Shown in pieces: positions 50,997-60,189 of a DNA stretch of 64,000 nt. The first letter of the stretch is position 1. Each line of letters opens with the position of its first letter. The stretch is from assembly GCA_900539755.1 (NCBI GenBank), contig UQDC01000003.1:201210-265209 (forward strand), given 5' to 3'. The notes below the pieces were generated by a model. It ran no database searches, was not told the DNA's origin, and saw only the letters and a list, made by a program, of their open reading frames with translations. This DNA comes from an uncultured Alistipes sp. (GTDB taxonomy: Bacteria > Bacteroidota > Bacteroidia > Bacteroidales > Rikenellaceae). The position numbers and the translations under genes were made by a program.

Positions 50997-52402
50997 TAGA
51001 CCGGAACCTTCCCTACAAAATCGCTAATATCAACCTAGCAGATTGGGGACGCAAAGAGATCGAAATCGCCGAAAAGGAGATGCCCGGACTGATGGCTATC
51101 CGTCGCAAGTACAGCGCACAAAAGCCATTGAAAGGAGCCCGTATCTCAGGATCACTGCACATGACAATTCAAACCGCAGTCCTGATCGAAACCCTTGTCG
51201 AACTAGGTGCCGACGTTCGGTGGTGCAGTTGCAACATCTTCTCCACTCAGGATCATGCCGCTGCGGCTATCGCAGCCACCGGAGTGCCGGTATTTGCCTG
51301 GAAAGGCGAATCACTGGAAGAGTATTGGTGGTGTACAGCCATGGCGCTCTCTTTCCCCGATGGTAAAGGTCCCAACTTGATCGTCGATGACGGTGGAGAT
51401 GCCACCCTGTTGATCCACAAAGGCTACAAAGCCGAAGATGATCCCTCAACGTTGGATATTACCCCATCAAGTCACGAAGAAAAAGTTATTCTCGACACAT
51501 TGCGCACGCTGCTCGCTGAAGATGCAGGCAAATGGCACCGAACCGTAGCAGAATGGAAAGGGGTTTCAGAGGAGACAACGACTGGTGTCCACAGACTGTA
51601 TCAAATGCAAGCCCGTGGGGAACTGCTTGTACCGGCCATCAATGTGAATGACTCGGTAACAAAAAGCAAATTTGACAACCTTTACGGTTGCCGCGAATCC
51701 CTTGCCGACGGTATCAAACGTGCCACCGATGTAATGATCGCCGGCAAAGTAGTCGTAGTTTGTGGCTACGGCGATGTGGGTAAGGGTTGTGCCATGAGCA
51801 TGCGTTCATACGGCGCCCGCGTAATCGTGACTGAGATCGATCCAATTTGTGCCTTGCAGGCTGCCATGGAGGGATTCGAGGTAAAAACCGTCGAAGACGC
51901 ACTTTCCGAAGGCAACATCTACGTGACAACCACCGGCAACCGAGATATCATCCGCATCGAACACATGGAGCAGATGCGCGACCAGGCCATCGTCTGCAAC
52001 ATTGGCCACTTCGATGACGAAATTCAGATGGCAGCCCTGGAGGCATATCCCAACATTGTCAAAACTGAGATCAAGCCTCAAGTGGACAAATACACTTTCC
52101 CCGACGGACACTCGATCTTCGTGCTGGCTGAAGGCCGTCTGGTCAACCTCGGGTGCGCTACAGGACACCCTTCATTCGTGATGAGTAACTCATTCTGCAA
52201 CCAGACGCTTGCACAAATTGAGCTGTGGACCAACAAACTTAACGTCGAAGTATATCGCCTGCCGAAAAAACTTGACGAAGAGGTGGCTCGCCTGCACCTG
52301 GAGTATCTCGGTGTCCATTTGACCCGCCTGACTCAAGTACAGGCCGACTATATCGGCGTGCCGGTTGAAGGTCCCTACAAAGCCGATTTCTATCGATATT
52401 AA
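50990..52402 (+). CDS. ahcY: Adenosylhomocysteinase
   Basis: 470 residues. Splits S-adenosylhomocysteine to adenosine and homocysteine in the methyl cycle. Motifs: SGSLHMTIQTAVLIETLVEL, CNIFSTQDHAAAAIAATGVP, the NAD-binding GKVVVVCGYGDVGKGCAMSM (about 252-271), TTTGNRDIIRIEHMEQMRDQ, and C-terminal LHLEYLGVHLTRLTQVQADY, VPVEGPYKADFYRY. The final lysine/tyrosine residues are typical of the family. The start overlaps the riboflavin kinase stop (ATGTTAA), implying coupling. Its product homocysteine is the substrate of the MetH-like protein encoded at 16004-19564. Confidence 0.97.
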   Translation: MLIDRNLPYKIANINLADWGRKEIEIAEKEMPGLMAIRRKYSAQKPLKGARISGSLHMTIQTAVLIETLVELGADVRWCSCNIFSTQDHAAAAIAATGVPVFAWKGESLEEYWWCTAMALSFPDGKGPNLIVDDGGDATLLIHKGYKAEDDPSTLDITPSSHEEKVILDTLRTLLAEDAGKWHRTVAEWKGVSEETTTGVHRLYQMQARGELLVPAINVNDSVTKSKFDNLYGCRESLADGIKRATDVMIAGKVVVVCGYGDVGKGCAMSMRSYGARVIVTEIDPICALQAAMEGFEVKTVEDALSEGNIYVTTTGNRDIIRIEHMEQMRDQAIVCNIGHFDDEIQMAALEAYPNIVKTEIKPQVDKYTFPDGHSIFVLAEGRLVNLGCATGHPSFVMSNSFCNQTLAQIELWTNKLNVEVYRLPKKLDEEVARLHLEYLGVHLTRLTQVQADYIGVPVEGPYKADFYRY

Positions 52403-52411
52403 TACCTTATT

Positions 52412-52462
52412 ACAGCACACCGAACGGTTGGTAAGTTGATCTGCGGCTGTTCGGTGTGCTGT
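52412..52462 (+). promoter_or_regulatory. 14-bp-stem hairpin between ahcY and the ABC-F gene
   Basis: Perfect ACAGCACACCGAAC (52412-52425) / GTTCGGTGTGCTGT (52449-52462) with a 23-base loop and no T run. It starts 10 bases after ahcY and ends 57 bases before the ABC-F start. It could be a terminator without a U tract, an mRNA-stabilising hairpin or a leader attenuator. Confidence 0.5.
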
Positions 52463-52519
52463 TCATCATTTCCGATCTACTTTTCAACCTTCTGTTCCAT
52501 AGCATTAAATCCTAAAGCA

Positions 52520-54466
52520 ATGATTCCTTGCCTGCAAGTAGAAAACCTCACCAAATCGTTCGGCGATTTGGTACTGTTCGACAACCTTTCATTTGGCATC
52601 GGGGAGGGAGATCGTGTAGGACTAATTGCAAAAAATGGAACCGGAAAGACTACTCTGCTCAACATCCTAACCGGCCACGAAGATTACGATGCGGGAACAA
52701 TCACCTTCCGTCGTGACCTGAAGGTGGCCTATTTGGAGCAAAGTCCCAAATTCCCTACAGGCTCAACCGTTCTCGAAGCCTGCTTCCTAAGTGACTCTCC
52801 TGTCGTTCGGGCCATTGCCGCATACGAACAGGCTCTGCAACAGAGTGCAACCGGTGCCAATGAAGAGATACTGCAAGAGGCCATGACCCGCATGGATCAG
52901 CTTGGTGCCTGGAACTACGAGACTCGCATCAAACAGATTCTCTCCCGGTTGAATATCAACGATTTCGATCAACATACCGACAAACTCTCCGGAGGACAAG
53001 CCAAACGAGTCGCCTTGGCCAACGCTCTTATTACCGAACCCGATTTGCTGATCCTCGACGAGCCCACCAACCACCTCGATTTGGAGATGACAGCTTGGTT
53101 GGAGGAATATCTTGCCAAAACCAAACTGACTCTGCTGATGGTGACACACGATCGCTATTTCCTGGATCGGGTCTGCACCGAAATTCTAGAGATCGATCAC
53201 CGGCATTGTTACTCTTACAAAGGAAATTACAGCTACTATCTTGAAAAAAGGCAAGAGAGGATTGATGCAGCAGAGGCACAACGCGACAGTGATCGCAACC
53301 TGTACCGCAAAGAGTTAGAGTGGATGCGTCGCCAACCGCAAGCTCGAGGGACCAAATCTCGCGCCCGTATCGAATCGTTTTACGAATTGGAAGAGCGTCT
53401 GCGCAAAGAGCGTGAAGCAGGCAAAGTCCGTCTCGATGTAAAAGCAGCCTATATAGGCAAAAAGATTTTTGAGGTCAAAGAGCTATCCAAACGTTTCGGA
53501 GACAAAATCATTCTCGATCATTTCAGCTACACCTTCTCTCGGTATGAAAAGATGGGGATCATCGGGAACAACGGAACCGGCAAATCGACCTTCATCAAAA
53601 TGCTGCTCGGGATAGTTTCCCCCGACAGTGGAACCATCGATATTGGAGAGACTGTACGTTTTGGATACTACTCCCAAGAGGGTATCCAATTCGACGAAAA
53701 TGCAAAGGTGATCGATGTCGTTACCGAAATTGCCGAAAATATCGAATTGAGCGATGGGCGTCGCATGAGTGCATCCCAATTCCTGCAATACTTCTTATTT
53801 ACGCCTCAGACACAATACAATTTTGTTTCAAAATTGAGTGGTGGGGAACGTCGCAGGCTCTATCTCTGCACCATTCTGATGCGGAATCCCAACTTCCTGG
53901 TGCTTGACGAGCCGACCAATGATCTCGATATCGTCACCTTGCAAGTGCTCGAAGAGTACCTGCAAAGCTACTCGGGTTGCCTGATTGTCATATCGCACGA
54001 CCGGTACTTCATGGACAAAGTACCCGATCACCTGCTTGTATTTGAAGGCAATGGGAAGATCAAAGACTTTCCGGCCGGATACAGCCGCTACCTCGAATGG
54101 AAACAGCTCAAAGAGTGCGAAGAGGCTCAAGCCGCTGCCAAAAACGCACCCAAAAATCTCAACGCTACCAAAACGGGGAATAACAATAGAGCCGAATCTA
54201 CTACGGACCAAGCACAAGAAGGAACAAAAGGGAACAGTAATCGCACTGCCAAACCACGCAAACTCTCTTTCAATGAGAAACGAGAGATGGAACAACTCGA
54301 AAAATTGATCCCAGAACTGGAAGCAGAGAAAGCCGCCCTCGAAGCCGAAATGAGCAGTGGCACATTGCCTATCGACGAACTGACAGCCAAATCTGTCCGC
54401 ATTTCAGAGTTGATCGATCAAATTGACTCCGCCTCAATGCGCTGGTTAGAATTAAGCGAAATTTAG
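52520..54466 (+). CDS. ABC-F ATPase (Uup/YdiF-like)
   Basis: 648 residues from ATG 52520 (MIPCLQVENLTKSFGDLVLF); the frame upstream of this ATG is not conserved-looking. Two ATP-binding cassettes without membrane segments. First: Walker A GLIAKNGTGKTTLLN, signature LSGGQAKRVALAN, Walker B LLILDEPTNHLDLEM. Second: GIIGNNGTGKSTFIK, LSGGERRRLYLCT, FLVLDEPTNDLDIV. The interdomain linker at about 225-310 is rich in Arg/Glu (RKELEWMRRQPQARGTKSRA). A C-terminal charged linker and Uup-type coiled coil (about 560-648) contains NEKREMEQLEKLIPELEAEK. ABC-F proteins act on the ribosome; Uup-like ones affect stalling or assembly. Confidence 0.94.
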   Translation: MIPCLQVENLTKSFGDLVLFDNLSFGIGEGDRVGLIAKNGTGKTTLLNILTGHEDYDAGTITFRRDLKVAYLEQSPKFPTGSTVLEACFLSDSPVVRAIAAYEQALQQSATGANEEILQEAMTRMDQLGAWNYETRIKQILSRLNINDFDQHTDKLSGGQAKRVALANALITEPDLLILDEPTNHLDLEMTAWLEEYLAKTKLTLLMVTHDRYFLDRVCTEILEIDHRHCYSYKGNYSYYLEKRQERIDAAEAQRDSDRNLYRKELEWMRRQPQARGTKSRARIESFYELEERLRKEREAGKVRLDVKAAYIGKKIFEVKELSKRFGDKIILDHFSYTFSRYEKMGIIGNNGTGKSTFIKMLLGIVSPDSGTIDIGETVRFGYYSQEGIQFDENAKVIDVVTEIAENIELSDGRRMSASQFLQYFLFTPQTQYNFVSKLSGGERRRLYLCTILMRNPNFLVLDEPTNDLDIVTLQVLEEYLQSYSGCLIVISHDRYFMDKVPDHLLVFEGNGKIKDFPAGYSRYLEWKQLKECEEAQAAAKNAPKNLNATKTGNNNRAESTTDQAQEGTKGNSNRTAKPRKLSFNEKREMEQLEKLIPELEAEKAALEAEMSSGTLPIDELTAKSVRISELIDQIDSASMRWLELSEI

Positions 54467-54755
54467 TTCTTAACCATTCCTTTCAGATTGGAGCATAAAG
54501 CCCAAGAAGGCCCTTCATTTCACACTTATTCTTCTGCCATTAAGGGGATAAAAGGGCTCCGATAAATAGCAGCGTCTATTCCAAGACCACAGCATGCAGC
54601 TTCAGTCATTGCTTTATTTGTGTTAATCGCTTAACACGCTGAGCAACCTTTCTGCCTGACTACTATTTCTGACTTCTATTTAACACCAATAGCTTGAGCA
54701 AAAGAGTAAACGAGGCGTCTTCTCCAGGCATCGAAGCCACAGATATGTCGATGTT
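54467..54755. other. Intergenic region after the ABC-F gene
   Basis: About 290 bases between convergent genes; no gene or clear terminator seen. Confidence 0.45.
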
Positions 54756-55856
54756 TTAAATGTGTTCTGTCAACTTCTGAACAACTCGGAAATTGTAGAA
54801 AAACTCTTTGGCAAACACTCGAATCACATTGTAAGCTGGAATCGCCAACAACATACCCACCACTCCGGCAAGACTTCCGGCAATCAAAATCACCAAAAAG
54901 ATCTCCAAAGGATGTGCTTTCGCCCGTTGTGAATAGAGCAACGGTTGCAACAAAAAATTATCGATACCCTGTGCAACCAATATGGTCCCTCCAATTCTTA
55001 ACACCAGGGCAAAAACCGACAAATCAGAAGGAGAACCTACCACGCCAATAAAGATTCCTATCGCAATACCAATAATGGGGCCCAAATAGGGAATCACATT
55101 GAGAACACCAACAAACATCGCAATAATCAATGCATCGTGCCACGGGAAACCAAAAATCAACAAACCGATTGAAACCAATATCGTCATGATACTGGACTCT
55201 GCGACAATGCCCGTAAAATAGCGAATCAGTAATTTGGTAATCGAATCCAAAGCCCGTGAAATATTCTCCTCATATTTTTTCGGGAACATGATGATCACCA
55301 TTTCGTAAAAGAGATTGCTCTCTTTGAGGAAAAAGAAGGTAATGAACGAAATGGAAAAAATCGCAACCAATAACGTACCGATAGTACCTACAATCGAGGA
55401 GAGCAGATTGTTGATTACATTCACATCTAACAACGGTCTGAACTGACTGGCAATGGATTCAATCAACGAAAAATCCTGGTCTGGAATCGAAAAGACACTT
55501 TCGATAAAATGTTCGACCGCCAACAAAGGTTCCTGGAAAGAGGTGATAATCTGACTGACATTCAATGAAGAGAATTCATTGATTTTCTGAAACAGCGTCG
55601 GGACAAACAACCAGAACAGCCCAATAATGACCAGCCAAATGACAATTAACGTAATTAACGCAGCTATGGCCTTTGGAATTCGCAATTTAGAACGGCCCAA
55701 ATGTAACCCGGTCAATAAATCGGTCAAAGGTTTGCCAATAATAGCCAATACTGCTGAAATCAGAATGTAGGTAACCACATTACTGAAGTACCAAACCAAA
55801 AATACGACAATTGCCGTAATAGCTGCCGCAATAATATATCGTTGCAATTTGGACAT
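54756..55856 (-). CDS. AI-2E-family permease
   Basis: 366 residues from ATG 55856 (an upstream TTG is disregarded). Seven to eight membrane segments with the family layout: two N-terminal helices (YIIAAAITAIVVFLVWYF; VVTYILISAVLAIIGKPLTD), a segment near residue 65, a central amphipathic domain (about 95-150), then clustered C-terminal helices. Conserved stretches are GILIFGFPWHDALIIAMFVG-like, with NVIPYLGPIIGIAIGIFIGV, the PxxGP motif of the family, and LLQPLLYSQRAKAHPLEIFL. Members include TqsA and Na+/H+ or lipid-related transporters, so substrate is open. Confidence 0.9.
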   Translation of the reverse strand: MSKLQRYIIAAAITAIVVFLVWYFSNVVTYILISAVLAIIGKPLTDLLTGLHLGRSKLRIPKAIAALITLIVIWLVIIGLFWLFVPTLFQKINEFSSLNVSQIITSFQEPLLAVEHFIESVFSIPDQDFSLIESIASQFRPLLDVNVINNLLSSIVGTIGTLLVAIFSISFITFFFLKESNLFYEMVIIMFPKKYEENISRALDSITKLLIRYFTGIVAESSIMTILVSIGLLIFGFPWHDALIIAMFVGVLNVIPYLGPIIGIAIGIFIGVVGSPSDLSVFALVLRIGGTILVAQGIDNFLLQPLLYSQRAKAHPLEIFLVILIAGSLAGVVGMLLAIPAYNVIRVFAKEFFYNFRVVQKLTEHI

Positions 55857-56173
55857 ATTCAAATGTACGAAAAAATTTGACGTCTGTCCCGCAAAAGAAG
55901 AATTTATCCTAAACTTAACGCAATCAACAGGCTACTGACCGTATTGATCTGTCATCAGATATCGGCATTTACAGAAAAGCAGCGATAGCAAATCCGAGCA
56001 AATTGCGCATAAGCATAATAATCAAAGAAGAGTAACGACATCAGCAACTCGATCCACACAGAAGGCTCTTTTTTATACAGAAGGACTGAGTTGCTTACCA
56101 ACAAAAAGCCACGAATAGAGGAATTCAGACCTGCAATATCAATGAATATCACTCGGAATCAACAGCAAGCAGA
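55857..56173. other. Intergenic region between psd and the AI-2E permease gene
   Basis: About 315 bases. One 65-codon frame on the minus strand has no gene-like character. In many Bacteroidales a phosphatidylserine synthase gene (pssA) follows psd; it is not here. Confidence 0.45.
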
Positions 56174-56845
56174 TTACTGTTTAATGTCGAGATTATCAGT
56201 AAATCGGGCAATAGGAGTTTGAGAGCCGGTCACCTTATCACCTAATTTAACCAATACCTCGGTTCCCACTGGCAAATAAACATCAACACGCGAGCCGAAC
56301 TTGATAAATCCACACTGCGTATTTTGTCCCGCATGCTCACCCACATGAGCGTAAGATACGATACGACGAGCTACCAAGCCTGCAATTTGACGGAACAAAA
56401 CTTTACGTGGCCCCATATCGACCACTGTAGTAGTACGCTCATTCTCTTCGGAGGATTTTGGGTGCCATGCAACCAAAAAACGGCCTTGATGATGGCGGAA
56501 ATATTCGATGCGTCCACCTACCGGAAACCAGTTGATGTGGACATTGCTCAACGACATGAAGACAGAAACCAACAAACGTCGGTCATGAAAATACTCCGTT
56601 TCAGTCACCTCTTCGATCACAACTACCTTACCATCAGCCGGTGCAAATATCAAATTAGAATCCTCAATCCGCTTACGGGACGGGCAACGGAAAAATGACG
56701 TTACGAAAAGTATTACAAATAGGGCAACTCCAGCCACAATCCAAGCAGCAACTGGTGGTAATGCCCATACACAAACCGTTGTTACAAAAGCTGCCAAAGC
56801 TATTGTGACCCAAATAATGGAATATCCCTCTTTATGAATTTTCAT
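56174..56845 (-). CDS. psd: Phosphatidylserine decarboxylase (short, archaetidylserine-type)
   Basis: 223 residues. Makes phosphatidylethanolamine from phosphatidylserine at the cytoplasmic membrane. Two N-terminal membrane segments (about 8-25 and 28-46), then the core: FFRCPSRKRIEDSNLIFAPA, DGKVVVIEEV, VFMSLSNVHINWFPVGGRIE, NERTTTVVDMGPRKVLFRQI. The self-cleavage site that creates the pyruvoyl group lies in FIKFGSRVDVYLP (Gly-Ser, about 182-183). The short form (about 220 aa) is the usual one in Bacteroidales. Preceded by cdsA, which provides the CDP-diacylglycerol for this pathway. Confidence 0.94.
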   Translation of the reverse strand: MKIHKEGYSIIWVTIALAAFVTTVCVWALPPVAAWIVAGVALFVILFVTSFFRCPSRKRIEDSNLIFAPADGKVVVIEEVTETEYFHDRRLLVSVFMSLSNVHINWFPVGGRIEYFRHHQGRFLVAWHPKSSEENERTTTVVDMGPRKVLFRQIAGLVARRIVSYAHVGEHAGQNTQCGFIKFGSRVDVYLPVGTEVLVKLGDKVTGSQTPIARFTDNLDIKQ

Positions 56846-56878
56846 TCGTACAGCGTATTGTTTGAATGTAAAACTATA

Positions 56879-57709
56879 TCAACTCAATAGCATAAAATAG
56901 ACAAAAACAAACGGAACAGCCATCAACAGTGCATCGAAACGATCTAAAAATCCGCCATGACCCGGAATGATCGATCCCGAATCCTTCAATCCAACGGAAC
57001 GTTTAAGCATCGATTCAACCAAATCGCCAAACACACTGCTTACAGCGATTACCAAACCAGCTCCGGCCCATAACAGCAATGATGCATTCTGCCAATGCCC
57101 CATCAAAATGCCCACTGCAATCGCAGAGCAGACGCCTCCCAAAAATCCTTCCCACGACTTTTTCGGAGAGATTCGTTCGAACAGTCGATGACGTCCTAAC
57201 CAACGGCCGATCAAGTACGCCCCAATATCATTGGCCCAGACCGTAAATATCACACCCAATACAACCAAAGGGTTATAAACAAAACCTTCCTCTGGAGCCT
57301 CCGTGCATGGTAAAACCGTCAATAGCGCAAAAGGAACGGCAATATACATAATTCCCGTTAATGCCCACGCCACATTGGTCAAAGGCATCGAACTCTTGCG
57401 GTATAATTCGGTTATAAACAGCACCCCGTACAATGGCAAAAGACACAATAACCAACTCAAAGACAACATTCCGGTCACAACGGCAAACCCGCCGCCAACC
57501 AACAATGCCCCTATAATCGTCGGATAGACTCGCAATGGCGCAGCTCCAGTCTGGCGTGCTATTTTATAAAACTCCCACTGTGCTCCGATCGTCAGTAACA
57601 CAAACAACGCTGCCATCGTGTAGGGAGAGACCAAAACCGCTCCCAACACAACAACCAGCATCACAATGCCACTCAACGTCCGAATTACCAAATTCCTATC
57701 CAACGCCAT
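56879..57709 (-). CDS. cdsA: Phosphatidate cytidylyltransferase
   Basis: 276 residues from ATG 57709 (a GTG one codon earlier is disregarded). Forms CDP-diacylglycerol from CTP and phosphatidate. Eight hydrophobic segments. The family signature is at the C-terminal end: SPKKSWEGFLGGVCSAIAVG, then FGDLVESMLKRSVGLKDSGS and IIPGHGGFLDRFDALLMAVP, with the acidic and histidine residues that bind metal and CTP. It starts 4 bases after the ftsH stop and 33 bases before psd in the same direction. Confidence 0.95.
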   Translation of the reverse strand: MALDRNLVIRTLSGIVMLVVVLGAVLVSPYTMAALFVLLTIGAQWEFYKIARQTGAAPLRVYPTIIGALLVGGGFAVVTGMLSLSWLLCLLPLYGVLFITELYRKSSMPLTNVAWALTGIMYIAVPFALLTVLPCTEAPEEGFVYNPLVVLGVIFTVWANDIGAYLIGRWLGRHRLFERISPKKSWEGFLGGVCSAIAVGILMGHWQNASLLLWAGAGLVIAVSSVFGDLVESMLKRSVGLKDSGSIIPGHGGFLDRFDALLMAVPFVFVYFMLLS

Positions 57710-57712
57710 CAC

Positions 57713-59668
57713 TTATTCGTCTTCTGTTACCGTCTCATCGACCGTTACATCGAGTTCTTTACGTTGTTCTCCCTTGCGTTTGCCAAAGATCTTTTCAAGG
57801 TCCTCCGCAAAAATAACCTCACGCTCCAACAACAGTTCGGCTAACTGAGTCAATCCGTCACGGTGCGTCTGCAATGTCTCAAGAGCTCGTTGATATGCTC
57901 CGTCAACAATTGCTTTGACTTCCGAATCAATATCCTGAGCCGTGCGTTCGCTATAAGGTTTAGTCAATGCCATATCACTCTGACCGGTCGAATCGTAAAA
58001 ACTCAAATTACCGATCTGTTCACTCATGCCGTAATAGGCTACCATGGCGTAAGCCTGCTTGGTAACACGTTCCAAATCATTCAACGCGCCTGTCGAGACC
58101 TTACCGAAGTTCATCTCCTCCGATGCTCGACCTCCCAAAATCGAGGCCATCTCATCCAGCATCTGCTCCTTAGTAGTAATCTGTCGCTCCTCCGGCAAGT
58201 ACCAGGCTGCACCCAACGCCTTGCCTCGTGGAATAATCGTCACCTTGATCAACGGATTGGCATGCTCCAACACCCAGCTAACCGTTGCGTGACCCGCTTC
58301 GTGATAAGCGATCGTACGTTTCTCGGTCGGAGTAATGATCTTGCTGCGACGTTCCAGACCTCCAACAATACGGTCAATGGCACTGAGGAAATCCTCCTTC
58401 TCAACCTGTTTCTTATTATTGCGGGCAGCAATCAAAGCAGCCTCATTACATACGTTAGCAATATCGGCTCCTGAAAAACCGGGAGTCTGTTTAGCCAAGA
58501 ACGAACGATCCAATTTAGGATCCAACTTCAGATTTTTCAGATGTACATCGAAAATTTCAGCTCGTTCCTTCAGCTCCGGCAACTCTACATTGATCTGACG
58601 GTCAAAACGGCCGGCACGCAACAAAGCCTTATCCAAAATGTCGACACGGTTGGTCGCAGCCAATATGATCACACCTGCATTTGTACCGAAACCATCCATC
58701 TCCGTCAACAACTGGTTCAGCGTATTTTCACGCTCGTCGTTCGACGAAAAGCCTACATTTTTACCACGGGCCCGACCGATCGCATCAATCTCATCGATAA
58801 ACACGATACAAGGAGCCTTCTCTTTGGCCTGACGGAACAGGTCCCGAACACGAGACGCACCGACACCAACAAACATCTCCACAAAATCAGAGCCACTGAT
58901 TGAAAAGAAAGGTACATTCGCCTCTCCTGCTACGGCTTTTGCCAACAAGGTCTTTCCTGTTCCCGGAGGGCCAACCAACAGCGCTCCTTTCGGAATTTTA
59001 CCTCCTAATTCGCGATATTTATTCGGATTCTTCAGGAAATCGACAATCTCCATCACCTCTACCTTAGCCTCTTCCAATCCGGCTACATCTTTAAAGGTGA
59101 TCTGAACATTGGACCCCTTGTCAAAAATCTGGGCCTTAGCCTTGCCAACACTAAAGATACCGCCTTGGCCACCACCTTGTCCCCGTGACATACTGCGCAT
59201 GATGAAAATCCAAACGCCAATAATCAGGACCCAAGGCAAAATACCCGTCAGCAGATCGGTCCACATGTTTCGACGTGTTTCGAAACTTAACGGAACACTC
59301 TGTTTGTATTTGGTTATCGTATTTTCAAAATCACTCTGAAAATAGTCCAACGATCCGATATTGAATACAAATTGAGGCCCCTGTTTGGGTAGATCCTTGT
59401 ACTCTTTCTTTTCTGTATATGACGCCAGTTTATCCGATTTCAGATAAACCTCAGCAGTCTCCTTATTGATGACGTCAATCTTTTGAACATCACCCTGCTC
59501 AATCATCACCTTGACACTGTCCCAATTGGTCGTCTGCGCAATCTCGGTGTTGCCCATCAGGCTCCAGCCGACCAACATCACCGCAATCAGTGCCCATACC
59601 CAATAAATATTGAAACGGGGGCGACGACCGCCCGGTTTCGACGAAATATTATTCGAATTAAATTTCAT
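57713..59668 (-). CDS. ftsH: ATP-dependent zinc metalloprotease FtsH
   Basis: 651 residues. Membrane-anchored AAA+ protease that degrades misfolded membrane proteins and short-lived regulators. Two membrane segments, about 21-38 and 138-158, bracket a periplasmic domain. The AAA domain has Walker A GPPGTGKT (233-240), Walker B CIVFIDEIDAIG (287-298) and the second region of homology with arginine fingers RAGRFDRQ (351-358). The zinc protease motif is HEAGH (456-460), with a third ligand Asp further on. The C terminus is acidic. Part of the rsfS-ftsH-cdsA-psd cluster conserved in Bacteroidales. Confidence 0.97.
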   Translation of the reverse strand: MKFNSNNISSKPGGRRPRFNIYWVWALIAVMLVGWSLMGNTEIAQTTNWDSVKVMIEQGDVQKIDVINKETAEVYLKSDKLASYTEKKEYKDLPKQGPQFVFNIGSLDYFQSDFENTITKYKQSVPLSFETRRNMWTDLLTGILPWVLIIGVWIFIMRSMSRGQGGGQGGIFSVGKAKAQIFDKGSNVQITFKDVAGLEEAKVEVMEIVDFLKNPNKYRELGGKIPKGALLVGPPGTGKTLLAKAVAGEANVPFFSISGSDFVEMFVGVGASRVRDLFRQAKEKAPCIVFIDEIDAIGRARGKNVGFSSNDERENTLNQLLTEMDGFGTNAGVIILAATNRVDILDKALLRAGRFDRQINVELPELKERAEIFDVHLKNLKLDPKLDRSFLAKQTPGFSGADIANVCNEAALIAARNNKKQVEKEDFLSAIDRIVGGLERRSKIITPTEKRTIAYHEAGHATVSWVLEHANPLIKVTIIPRGKALGAAWYLPEERQITTKEQMLDEMASILGGRASEEMNFGKVSTGALNDLERVTKQAYAMVAYYGMSEQIGNLSFYDSTGQSDMALTKPYSERTAQDIDSEVKAIVDGAYQRALETLQTHRDGLTQLAELLLEREVIFAEDLEKIFGKRKGEQRKELDVTVDETVTEDE

Positions 59669-59742
59669 GTTTACATCAATTTGGTCTCTTCCTTTCTGTA
59701 ACGGATGAGCCCGTCATATATTACTCTCTAAACAGGATTCAA

Positions 59743-60093
59743 CTACTCCTCGGATGCATACCGGGTAGCTGGAGCATCAGCCCACAACTCATCCAGTTTG
59801 TAAAAGTCTCGTAACTCGGTCTGGAAAATGTGAACCAACACATCCCCATAATCCATAACCACCCAAACACCGTTGTTCAGACCTTCAACTCGCCAAACTT
59901 TTTCTCCGAGCTTCTCCAAAACCTGCTCCTCCACATAGCGAGAAATAGCCTCTACCTGAGTAGTAGAATCTGCATTACAAATAACAAAAGCAGGGCATAC
60001 TGCACCGTCAAATCCACTCAGATCCAACGCAACAATGTTTTTACCCTTCTTATCCTGTATGGCTTGTGCAATCGTTTCAATCAATTGGCTCAT
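59743..60093 (-). CDS. rsfS: Ribosomal silencing factor RsfS
   Basis: 116 residues, the normal size. Binds ribosomal protein uL14 and blocks subunit joining when nutrients are scarce. Family pattern: IAQAIQDKKGKNIVALDLSG, CPAFVICNADSTTQVEAISR, and VWRVEGLNNGVWVVMDYGDV followed by VHIFQTELRDFYKLDELWAD. It leads the cluster, 74 bases before ftsH. Confidence 0.95.
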   Translation of the reverse strand: MSQLIETIAQAIQDKKGKNIVALDLSGFDGAVCPAFVICNADSTTQVEAISRYVEEQVLEKLGEKVWRVEGLNNGVWVVMDYGDVLVHIFQTELRDFYKLDELWADAPATRYASEE

Positions 60094-60189
60094 AAATCAA
60101 TTATACTATTTAAGGCGTTAAAGATACTAAAAAGATATGAATCCACGGAAATCAGTATCCCTTTAGTACAAATATCCTGCAAATTATTG

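Noticed and set aside
55955..56152. 65-codon frame after psd
   Set aside because: Mixed composition, no family likeness, no overlap or spacing typical of an operon gene; I could not link it to pssA.
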